From contig JACVTC010000007.1 in the NCBI GenBank assembly GCA_016946835.1, positions 853,501 through 917,500 on the forward strand: 64,000 bases of DNA, read 5' to 3'. Both the position numbers and the translations under genes were made by a program. Shown here piece by piece: positions 25,327 to 36,643 of this stretch (its first letter is position 1; each line of letters opens with the position of its first letter). Origin of the DNA: Neocallimastix lanati (nom. inval.) (lineage: Eukaryota > Neocallimastigomycota > Neocallimastigomycetes > Neocallimastigales > Neocallimastigaceae). The notes under the pieces were generated by a model. The model saw only the letters and a list, made by a program, of their open reading frames with translations, searched no databases and was not told the DNA's origin.

Positions 25327-25889
25327 CTTTGTAATATAATAAAATTATAAAATTTTATAAAAAATAAAGTTATAATTCAATTAAAATAAAGAGAAAATTT
25401 TATGTAATTATGGTATTATGATGTGATGAGAATTAAAATCATTTCTACCAAAAAAAAAAAAGAAAGAAAGAAACAATTGATTAAATAAAACAATGAAATT
25501 AACATCTATAAAGTAGATAATATGATGTCCACTAACCCCCCTCCCCTCGAACCAAGGGAAATATTATTAAAAGATTCAATTTCCATAGATTTTTTGTATG
25601 AAGAACGATTATTATAATTTATTAATGATAAACTCGAGTTACTAGTATTAGAAGTTTTTTGTTAACTCTCATAATGGATTTTAACTATATCAATAAATTA
25701 TGTGGACTTTCTTAATATTTTTTTACTATATCAATCAAATATTATTATTCATATATCAATCAAATATTATTATTCATATAATTTTTTTTCCTGTATTTTT
25801 TTTTTTTTTTTTAATTATAATATAATATGAAATATTATATTATAATTATTTCTTTTTTGTATAATAAAAATTGATTTAAATATATATAA
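24374..25889. other. Spacer with decayed coding stretch and poly-A
   Basis: AT-rich. A plus-strand frame without ATG is open at 24899-25084 (62 codons) and reads like protein in part (NYECFGEIPKFYWKNIYYTG), ending in a hydrophobic run; it may be an old exon or gene relic. A poly-A tract of about 55 bases lies at 25270-25324. A short C-rich patch (CCCCCCTCCCC) lies near 25540. No functional gene is seen. Confidence 0.5.
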
Positions 25890-26087
25890 CATAGACTTGC
25901 ACATATGGGTACCCATCTCTCATATGGCCATATAGTTATTAACTGCAAGGTGATGAGTTATTGGCATACTGTATCAGCTTTGCCGCTCTCAATCGTCGTT
26001 ACACACTGCCCGGAGATGCATTCCTAACGTTCCTACATATATCTCTAATGACCACAAGCATCAGAACGGAATCATTAACTCCTCCCT
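25890..26087. other. Second G+C-richer patch abutting the palindrome
   Basis: About 200 bp of mixed composition in very AT-rich surroundings. It contains the palindrome ATGGGTACCCAT and, close by, the smaller palindrome TATGGCCATA. A plus-strand frame is open from 25943 to 26113 (about 56 codons, no ATG) with LLAYCISFAALNRRYTLPGD. It shares ACGTTCCTACAT (reverse complement) with the G+C-richer island near 3000. It ends exactly where the left arm of the large palindrome begins (26088). Likely a relic of an inserted element; identity unknown. Confidence 0.45.
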
Positions 26088-27340
26088 TAATAATAATATA
26101 TATTAAGAAATAGTAAAAGATTTTATAATATTTTAAATATTAAAATAATTAAATAGTAATAACTTAATAATAATCTTATTCATAATATTAAATAATTATA
26201 ATAATTTTTATTATTATAATATTATTTAATAATAATATTTATATACATTTGATTGGAAAATATAGTTACACCAACTATAATAATAATAATATAAATATAA
26301 AATTTTTTATATGGAATAATTAGTTCTTTAGAAATTAATTTATAAAATTTTTGGGAAATAATTATGAAATTTATTAAGAGAATTTATTTAGAAAAATAAT
26401 GAATTATAACAATTAAAAATATTTCTCAACGTTGTATAATCAACTATAAAAATATTAAATAAAAATTATAATAATAATTTTTATTACATATATATAAAGT
26501 TATAAACTATATTATTTATATTATAGTATTTAACTATTTTAATTATTTATAAAAAAAAAAATATAATATTTAATATATAGATTAAGTATTATATAAATTT
26601 TTAATAAAACATTTTTTTTTAAAATAATTAAGTAAATTTAAATATTATTTTTTTTTTTTTTAAATATCGGTAAAACTTGTTAAAATAAAACAAGGTAAAA
26701 CGATATAAAATAAGTTTAAGAAAATAAAATAAATAATACCTTAAACTTATTATTACAATAGTATATAATAAGTTTAAGGTATTATTTAAATTTACTTAAT
26801 TATTTTAAAAAAAAATGTTTTATTAAAAATTTATATAATACTTAATCTATATATTAAATATTATATTTTTTTTTTTTATAAATAATTAAAATAGTTAAAT
26901 ACTATAATATAAATAATATAGTTTATAACTTTATATATATGTAATAAAAATTATTATTATAATTTTTATTTAATATTTTTATAGTTGATTATACAACGTT
27001 GAGAAATATTTTTAATTGTTATAATTCATTATTTTTCTAAATAAATTCTCTTAATAAATTTCATAATTATTTCCCAAAAATTTTATAAATTAATTTCTAA
27101 AGAACTAATTATTCCATATAAAAAATTTTATATTTATATTATTATTATAGTTGGTTTAACTATATTTTCCAATCAAATGTATATAAATATTATTATTAAA
27201 TAATATTATTATAATAATAAAAATTATTATAATTATTTAATATTATGAATAAGATTATTATTAAGTTATTACTATTTAATTATTTTAATATTTAAAATAT
27301 TATAAAATCTTTTACTATTTCTTAATATATATTATTATTA
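26088..27340. repeat. 1.25-kb near-perfect palindrome
   Basis: Left arm 26088-26644 (557 bp) is the reverse complement of right arm 26783-27340 (558 bp), with a 138-bp spacer. Comparing the arms by eye I find one substitution (C at 26269 against the expected A) and three indels, all in simple tracts: one base in a poly-A/T run and one trinucleotide unit in each of two AAT runs. Neither arm contains a plausible gene. A transcript through it would form a hairpin of about 550 bp. Possible readings are a fold-back or MITE-type element, an inverted duplication, an RNA-silencing hairpin locus, or an assembly artefact from a strand-switched read. Confidence 0.9.
26731..26787. repeat. 22-bp perfect hairpin at the palindrome centre
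   Basis: 26731-26752 (core AATACCTTAAACTTATTA) is exactly complementary to 26766-26787, with a 13-nt loop. It spans most of the spacer's right side and overlaps the first five bases of the right arm, so two alternative pairings compete there. A related TAAGTTTAAG occurs at 26711-26720. Confidence 0.8.
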
Positions 27341-27719
27341 TTTATCAGTAAAATATTTTTTCAAAAAACAAAAATATTAGTATTAATTTATATATTTATA
27401 TATATTATATAAACTTTTTAAATATATGTATTTATATTTAAATATTAATATTTATTTATATATTTATTTATACATTTATTTATATATTTAAATATTTATA
27501 AAATATATTACAATTAATAATATAATTATTAAAATATATAATTTATATATTATTTAATGAAAATATAATTATTAAAAAATATAATTTATACATTATTTAA
27601 TAAAAATATAATTATTTTATTTTAATTCAATTGATATAAAATATATTATACTTATTAATATATAATATTAGGATTAATAACCATTCTATATATATTAATT
27701 ATTACTAATTATTTATTAT

Positions 27720-29699
27720 TTAATCTCCTTTACAACATGAAGAATCTTCAATGATATAAATGGTGCTTCCAACAAAACGAATAGCACTCAATCCTAATAC
27801 ACTATAGAAGATAAAAGTGAGGTATGGATTAAAGTTATTATTTTGTAAAAGATATTCGTCATCAAATATAGTAATTGCCCCAATTAATAAAAGTGAATTA
27901 CAGAAAATCCAGAATAATACCATATTAGTACGGAACTATTCAATTTTAATTAATTTAAAAATAATTAATATTTTTATATTAAAAAAATATTATTATATAG
28001 TATTTATATAATAATTAATATATATATTTTTAACTAAAATTTTAAATTTTTATAGCATACATTTTGCTTTTTATACTCAATATCTTGTTCATTTTTTTCT
28101 TTTTCTTCTTTTTTAGTAGCATTCTGAAGTTCATTAAACATTTCATCAAATTGTTGATTATTCTTTTCAGTAGAAACAATACCATCAATAACTACTTGGT
28201 CACCTGGTTTTGCATTAACACTACCAAGCTTTGTTGTTGTAGCTTCTGTGGAACCTTTAGTACCCCATGAAACATCATGTGTATTACAGAAAGCGTATAC
28301 CATTAAAATATTTGTAAATGAAGGTAAGAGCAACATATATTGTACGAATGCATTAAACATATGCCATGGCTTTAAATACATGACTGAGCAGATAAGATAA
28401 AGACCGTAAGTTGCCAATAACGAAAATATCATACTCCAAAGATTTGGATTATCACTTTTTATATATATAAAAATAATAATAACATATTAAACTAAAAATT
28501 TCAAAAATTTTCCAAATAAAAAAAAAAAAATAAAAAATAATTTATGAAATTATTAATTTACTTACAATGTTTCATCCTTTGGTTTAACTTTTAAAACTTG
28601 ATAAATTGTGATACCGGATAAAGTAAGCATAAAACTATTTATTATAAACGATATACATTTTATGTAAATTATTAACAAATATATTATAAATATTATATCA
28701 AAAAAAAAATATTATGGATATGCTTTATTTGGTATTGAATTATAAAAGCATACAGCATAACTAAAGCGAAAAGTATAATACAAGCTAAATATAAATATCT
28801 TGATCCTTGCGGCTTATTACCAAGTGAACAAGTAAATATACATATCATTGCATATGCATAAATAGTTTCCATAATAATGAATATAGTTGAGCCATGTTCA
28901 TCTAAAATGGTAATCTAGTACGTTTCAGAATATTTCGAATAATTTACATTTAAACAAATTTATTATTATATAAAAAATTATATTATTTCAATAAAAAATT
29001 ATATTATGTCAATAAAAAAATATATTATGTCAATAAAAAATAACATACACCAGTGGCACCTGCATTATTTTTTACACTACCAGCAAGGAAATAAAATGTT
29101 AAGAAGAAATTGGCCCTATAAAAAAGTATAATCCATGGTATTGATCAATATCATTTTAAAAACATTATTTAATTAATTATTACCAAATAATTAAAGGTTA
29201 TACTTACATTCCGAACCATGAAAATAGGAGATTAATTACATTATATAAAAATTCTATTGAAAATGAAATTTTTCTTCCAAGTGAATGTTCAGTACTATAA
29301 ACTTTCTTCCAATGGCGTATTGAATATACTGATGCAAAGAATGAACCGTTCAACCATCTACGACGTTGAGAAATAAATTCAGGAACATTATCAGGTACAT
29401 CTGTGTCTGCATGTGCTTGCTACAAAATTATGATTTAATATAATCAAATTATTAATATTGGTATTAATTTACATTTTTATTAATGTTTTTATTTTTGATC
29501 AATTTAATATACATACTCTAACATATTTTAATATATAATTATTTTCTTTTTTAGCGACTAATTCAAAACATAAAATTCTATCTTCAGCAAGGTACATATT
29601 TGATATAGATAAACCACTATCTGCCTGTTCATGAATTTTTTCCCCTTTAAAATAGGCTTCTAAAGGTTTTCCTTGAAGAGCCTCATATCGATCTGTTTT

Positions 29700-29744
<45 letters not shown>

Positions 29745-31583
29745 TATTATTGAATATCATTTATTTTTTTTTTATTATATCATATTAATACAATATCCAA
29801 AAAAGAAAAAAAAATAAAAATAAAAATAAAAAAATGTTAATTAATTATCAAATATACTTTATATAATTATTATAAATATTATATATATATATATATTTAT
29901 ATTTATTTTATTTATTTTACATGCTGAAAATGCTCCAGGAAGTACAGAAATATATCCAAATACTGATTCTAAAGGTTTATCTAAAATATTACTCATCTTA
30001 TAATAATAAATATTTTAATATTTTTTATTATATGTTCATTACTATTTAATTATAAATATATATATTTATATATAAATTTACTTTATATTCGAAATGTTGA
30101 GCAGCAACAAGTGGATTTTTCCATACATATGGACTATATTTACCACCAGTATCACATCTAATTTCACCACATGCCCCAGCAACTTGTTTGTCTTCATGAA
30201 ATGCTTTCCACAATTGATAAATAGAATGAGGTGAAGGTCTTGTACCTACATCAATCAATACACAAACATTTGGTTTAAGGGCTGCTCCAAAAGCATTGAA
30301 GAACCAACGATGGCTATTAATCTTTTAATAATGAATATATATCAATTGATAATATCAGTATATTTATTAAACTTTTTATATTAGAATTATAATTATATTT
30401 TTTTACCTTCTTTTTATTTTTTTCTTTCAAACAAAATAATATCTGTACTGGAAAATAACCATCTGATGTACCAAGTTGTTCTATTTCAGTTTTATCACCT
30501 TTCTTTTTGAAATTTAAAAATAACTGAGAAGTATATCTAATTTTTATTAATTTTATATATATTAAAATTAATTCCTTTTTTTTTTTAATTAATATAATAG
30601 AAAAAAAAAAATTATTACTCGAACACATGAGCTTGAACTTCTTTGCCATTAATTTCATCTTTCATTACATTTCCATTATAAGCACCCATAATACCAATTG
30701 TTTGAAGTACTTGTTTATTAATTTTTTCTCTACCATCTGAAACGATACAAACTACAATTCTTTGCCATCCATTAGGACCCCATTGAGATTTAAATCTATC
30801 TTCACTGCACATATTTTTAATATTTTCCAGAACAGCTATCATTGAACGAGAGAATAAAAATTTATCTTCATTATACCTAAATTATTATGATATGATACGA
30901 TTAAATATTAATTTAAAGATTATAAATGTTTTCCTTTCTTTTATATATATATATATATTTTTTTTTTTATAATTGGCTATAATAATATTTTACATTGTTA
31001 AAACAATAAATAATTCAGTTTCTCTTTTTTGAGTTGGATCTTTTTCACCATAAATTTGTTGTCTTAATTTAAAATTATTCTGTATAAACTCATTAGGGTC
31101 ACAAGTAACAGCAGAATATCTTTCAAATTATTATTAATACATTTATGTTAAAAGTTTTTAATTTTAAATAACAAGTTTATTTAAGTATATAATATATCTA
31201 ATTGAATTTAATTTTGTATATAAATTATATATCTTTTATTATTACCTTACATATTGGAATTCTTCTGCATTTAATTCCTTTGCTTTATTTTTATCAATAG
31301 TTGCTCTTCTAAATACACCATCTGGTACAGGAACATTAACTACATAATTACCTTCAAATTGCTGTTTAACAATACCTTTTGTAGAATTGTTTGAACTTGG
31401 TTCATTTGGTTGTCTTGGATCGTTCGGATTGTTTGGTGCACCATTTCCACCATATCCAACATTTGGCATTGGCATATTTGGTGGTCTCATTCCATAATCA
31501 TTAGACATATTAGTTGCTTCGTAAGATTGTTTCATGGGATTGCCTGGTTGAGGCATCATGTATCCACCATTTATTTCATTCAT
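27720..31583 (-). CDS. CHS: Chitin synthase (glycosyltransferase family 2)
   Basis: Integral plasma-membrane enzyme polymerising UDP-GlcNAc into chitin for the cell wall. Thirteen exons: 31583-31246, 31119-30994, 30876-30619, 30536-30407, 30321-30082, 29996-29921, 29692-29517, 29419-29208, 29115-29049, 28914-28754, 28634-28566, 28454-28061, 27935-27720; all GT-AG and in phase, 820 aa. Family motifs in order: [57 protein letters not shown] (Asp308), [19 protein letters not shown] (residues 425-430) and the catalytic-tunnel QRRRW (466-470) followed by LNGS. Several C-terminal membrane helices flank a conserved SWGTKG. A Gly/Pro/Asn/Met-rich N-terminal tail of about 75 residues precedes the chitin-synthase N-terminal domain. 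No myosin motor is present, so it is of the division-1 (class I-III) type. Ends KGD-TAA after a Cys pair. Confidence 0.96.
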
Positions 31584-32619
31584 CTTTATTAATTTTTTTT
31601 TTAATTAATCAAAACAAAAACCAACTATATACAAGATATCAAAATATTTAAATTTTGATTTTCAATAGTAATATTATATATAAAAATATTAAATAAATAT
31701 TTATTTTTTTCAAAGAAAAATAAAAAACGAAAATATTATTTATATAAAGTTTTGCTTTGAAAGAATTAAATTATTATATATGAAAATAAAAATATATATA
31801 ATATATTTATATAAATGCTATAAATAAAAATTCTTTGATAATTATTTTATTTTTATATTTTATTATATAAATTCAATAAATCTAATATATTATATTAAAT
31901 ATAAAATTTCTTATATATTTAATATTTTTTATCATAGATAATGAATTTATATATATATATAATATATATAAGATGGTTTTCGTTCAGGTGTTATATTTTT
32001 TAATTTTTCATCCATGGTATACAAAATTAAAATGATATAAAGTTAAAAAAAAAAAAAAAAAAAAAAAATTAAAAAAAAAATTAAAAAAAAAAAAATATTA
32101 ATTTTATCTATTAATCTATTGTTATTTTATTTTATTTTTTTATTTTTTGATGATATATCAAAATCAAAATCATAATAAAACTCAAAAAAATAAAAATATT
32201 AAACAAAATTTGATTATATCTAAATTAAATTTATTAATATTAATCTTATAATTCCTTTCAAAACAAAAATAAAAGAATAAAATTATATATAAAAATTTCA
32301 TTTAAAAAAATTACTTTAAAAATTAAATATATATATTGTTTCTACATGAATACTTTTTTATTATTTGTCTTAAGTTAATAATTAACATTGCACTTATTTT
32401 GGTAAATATATTTTTTAAAACATTGATTTTAAACGGTTTAATTAAGAATATTTATGTTTTTCTAAAGTTATTATATTTAACATATATTTCATTTACTTTA
32501 TTATTATAAAAATGTTATTTTGAAATGATATTTCTTCTAGTTAAGAAATATGCTAATCATGATTATAATAATTATATATCTATAAAAATATTTAATAAAA
32601 TTTAATTCGTCTATAATGT

Positions 32620-32947
32620 TTAATTAAAAATATATAATTATTAAACTTTTATCTTTATTAAAAAATAAATATATTTTTTTTAAAATTATTGAGATATAAT
32701 TACAATTACTCTTTGTTGAATTTTAAATACTATTACTATATTATTATTATTATTAATATATCTTTATTCTATTTAAATTTTTTCTCTAAGATTTGTTTAT
32801 ATTTGGTAAATAAATTAAATTATTTGGTAAATATAAGTAAAATATAATAAATAAAATTAATTGTAATTATATTTCAATAATATTAAATAATATATATTTT
32901 ATTTTTTAATAAAGATAAAAGTTTAATAATTATATATTTTTAATTAA
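32620..32947. mobile_element. Imperfect inverted-repeat element (fold-back/MITE-like)
   Basis: Left arm 32620-32708 and right arm 32858-32947 are inverted copies. They share AAACTTTTATCTTTATTAAA and its flanks exactly, diverging by small indels and a few substitutions towards the interior, where ATATAATTACAATTA matches again. The spacer is 149 bp and has no reading frame. It is older-looking than the 26088-27340 palindrome and much smaller. The arms are AT-rich but too long and specific to be chance. Confidence 0.6.
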
Positions 32948-34268
32948 CTATTATTTAATAAATTATTTGATAAGTATAAATAAAATATAATAAATAAATA
33001 AATAAAAATTTAATAAAGAAATAAAAAAAATAATAAAATTGCATTACATAATCTAACAACTAGATATAAAATTCCAAATAATATTACTATTATTAAAAGT
33101 TTAAAGTATTATTTAAAAAGAGTATAAGCAATTTCATGAAAATTTATACTAAAATTATCCATATTATGGTATAAACATTTAAAAAAAAGGAAAAAAGATC
33201 TGTAATAAAAAATTATTGAAATTTATTACATAATAACATTATATAATTTTTATTTAATTAATAATACATGATAAGAAAATAACTAATTTAATAATAAAAT
33301 ATTTTAATGTATACAAATGGTATTCTCATGAAATATAAATATAAATTTATTAATAATTTAAGTTAATTAAGAAATTATAAATATTTTAAAAATATATTAA
33401 TAATTTAAAACTTTGTTCTTTAATAATTATAATAAAATAACAAGTCTTTTGTTTATTTTGAAGAAGAGAAGAAAAGTAAACAAAAGAAAAGAAAGAGGAA
33501 ATTTAATAATGAAATATTAATATTAATAAATAAAATATATAAAATTAACTAGTATAATTAATAATATGTGTTTCTTAATTATTAGTGTTATTTATAAAAT
33601 TATTTTATTTTTATTTGTAGTTTACATTAAATATATTAAAAACTATTATTTATATTTAAAGGGTAAATATAAATAATAAAGGTCACTATACAAATACTTT
33701 AATAAGTAATAAAGTGGTCTTGTTTGTATAAATTTTTCTTTTAACTAGTGTGTTAAGAGAGGAACTTATCAATACATAAAAAAATTTAATATATTAAATG
33801 GATTAAAATAATATTTCTTTTATTATTAATAAAGGGATTAATTGATAAAAAATAACCGCTGTATGATATTTGGTCAATTAATAATTTCATTTTTTTATTA
33901 TTATCATTATTATTATTATTATTATTATAATTATAAATTTTAAATATTGTATATATTTTAACTTAAATTTCATATAAATTTAATGTATTAAATATATATA
34001 TCATTTCAAAAAATTTAGTACAATTAATATTAAAATTTTTCTGAATAAAAAATTATATATAAAAAAAAAAATAATATTTTAAAAGTATTTCGTTTTAATT
34101 CAAAAGATTAAAATATAAATATTTATAAAGCTAAATATATTTTTCCTTCAATAATATTGTTAATTATATTTTATATATATATAAATTATCTATAAATATT
34201 AAATTTTTCTGATCATTAATTTATTATATTTATTATCATATCATTATCATTAATAATTTGAATTCTAC

Positions 34269-34299
<31 letters not shown>

Positions 34300-35466
34300 A
34301 ATTATTAGAAGTAATGCTATGTTTAAAAAAATTGATATGTGCAATATTCCACTTTAACATATATATTAATTGAAAGAAAAAATTTTTTTTCTTTTATTCT
34401 TTATTGTTTTTTTGTAATAAAAAAAAAGAAAAAAAAGTAAATAAGAATGGTATATAATTTATTGTTTCATAATTTTATATTAGTAAAAAATTATAAATTT
34501 ATAAATTTTATATAAATAGTAATACAATAAAAGGCTATGGATTATCATTTTTATTTAAAGTTATTATTAATATATGAATATATTTAGAATTTTTTATATT
34601 TTTGATAGTGAATATTCATGACAATAATAAAATAATTTTTTTATCTTTTTATCTTTTTATTTTTTCTTTTTATATTTTTATTTTTTCTTTTGTAATAATA
34701 ACGAATATATATATATTATATATTATTGAAAATTAAAATTCATCTAGTTAAATTTCTTTTTTGCTAATATATAATTTGAATAGCAACATTGTAATAAAAT
34801 GTTTATTAAACCATAATTATGAGTTTGTTAATTCAATAATCAAAAATTCAAGAATCTAAAATATATAATAATAATAAATTTTTTGTTTTATTTTATAAAT
34901 AATTTATATATTATATATTTATATATATTTATTAATTGTTTCGTATTAAAAAAATAGAAAAAATAAATAAATACATAATAATAATAATGTAATAATAATA
35001 ATTATAATAATAGTAGAAACAATAATTATAATAGTAGTAGAAATAATAATTATAATAATTATAGTAATAATAATAATTATAGTAATAATAATAATTATAA
35101 TAGTAATAACATAATAATAACATAACATTATTAATGTTAATATTTCAATGCAAATTAATTTTATATAAACATAAATATAAAAATATAAAAATGATTTTAT
35201 TAAAATAAAAAATTATTAATAACAGTTAATACTTTAATCTACACTTCAAAATTAGAAAAAAATGATATATATATATATATATATATAAATGTCATCTTTA
35301 TTGTACGTATATAATTATTACATTATATATATATAAAGAGATAGAGATTGATTATACTTCATTTACTATCATATAATACATATTAATTAATATTCATAAT
35401 TTTTTTTATAAAAATACTGGTAATAATAACGTAATTATCACTTAAAATGCATAACATTTGATTGTC

Positions 35467-35757
35467 TAAATTTTATTTATTATTTATTATTAAATATTTA
35501 TTATTTATTATTTATTATTTATTATTTATTATTTTATTATTTATTATTTATTATTTATTATTTATTATTTATTATTTATTATTTATTATTTATTATTTAT
35601 TATTTATTATTTATTATTTATTATTTATTATTTATTATTTATTATTTAATTATTTATTATTTATTATTTATTCATTATTATTATTATTTATTATTTATTA
35701 TTTATTATTTATTATTTATTATTATTTATTATTTATTATTTATTATTTATTATTTAT
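35467..35757. repeat. TTATTTA heptamer minisatellite
   Basis: About 290 bp of tandem TTATTTA units, interrupted in a few places by TTATTA or single-base changes. It produces a spurious Leu/Ile/Tyr open frame (35462-35779) that is not a gene. Confidence 0.85.
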
Positions 35758-36411
35758 TTTTCAATCACATAATTTTTAATTATTAATTTATTATTTATTT
35801 TTGAATAAAATAAATTTAAATATTTAAGTTTAAATTAAAAAAATTCATAATTTAAATAATACAATAAATGTTTTTTTGAAAAAGAGATAAATTTTATTAT
35901 AATTATTAAATATTAATTATTAATAATAAAATTATATTAATTCATGGTTAATTAAAAATTTTCATTATTATTTTATTATTTATTGAATTAATCATAAATA
36001 TAATTTTGTATTAAATATTATTATATTTCACATTAATACATAATTTGTTGGTTATGTTTTATTTTTATTTTATTTTATTTTATTATAATATTGTTGTGTT
36101 CCAATTTTTTAATTACTATTAATATTTAAAAAATTTTATTTTTTTTTTTGTTTTTAATTTTTATATACATATATATTTTATTTTATTTTTATTTGTTTAT
36201 TAAAATTTTTTAATATTTATATTGAAAAAAAGTTTATTTATAAAAAAATATTATTAAAAAAAAAAAAAAAAATTACAATTATAAGCATTTCATAATATTT
36301 TAAAATTAAATAATTCAAAATAAAATGACTATCAATTAAAATATTATAAAGTTAAAAATATAAAGTCTCTTTATATGCATTGTGCAAAAATAAATTTAAC
36401 AAAGTAACATC

Positions 36412-36465
<54 letters not shown>

Positions 36466-36643
36466 TGTAATGATAATTGTTAATAATAAATTTTATAATA
36501 GTAATAATAATAATAGTAACAACAACAACAACAATAATAATAATAATAATAGTTTTAATAAAAATTTCATTAAATTTCAATCAGATTTAAGAAAATAAAA
36601 AAGAAAAACTTTTTTTTTTTTTTTTTTTAATTTGATTATACAA

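Larger units (their letters stand above)
31584..36643. other. Five-kb gene-free AT-rich region
   Basis: Lies between two divergent genes (CHS minus, ankyrin gene plus). It contains an inverted-repeat element (32620-32947), a heptamer minisatellite (about 35467-35757), (AAT)n/(ATT)n runs at about 34980-35125 and 36410-36465, and a poly-T just upstream of the ankyrin start. Both promoters must lie here, but no motif stands out. I found no convincing exon. Confidence 0.65.

Noticed and set aside
25530-25565. GGTTCGAGG on the minus strand, like a tRNA B box
   Set aside because: No A box, acceptor stem or cloverleaf could be formed around it. No tRNA was found anywhere in the window.
26088-27340. 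Palindrome considered as a pair of LTRs
   Set aside because: The arms are inverted, not direct, and the 138-bp spacer has no coding capacity.
31900-32015. Minus-strand ATG with MDEKLKNITPERKPS as a possible first exon
   Set aside because: No donor site follows; the frame runs into TA repeats and stops after about 22 codons.
36380-36598. Plus frame of 72 aa with poly-Ile and poly-Asn upstream of the ankyrin gene
   Set aside because: Microsatellite-derived; more likely leader or promoter sequence.
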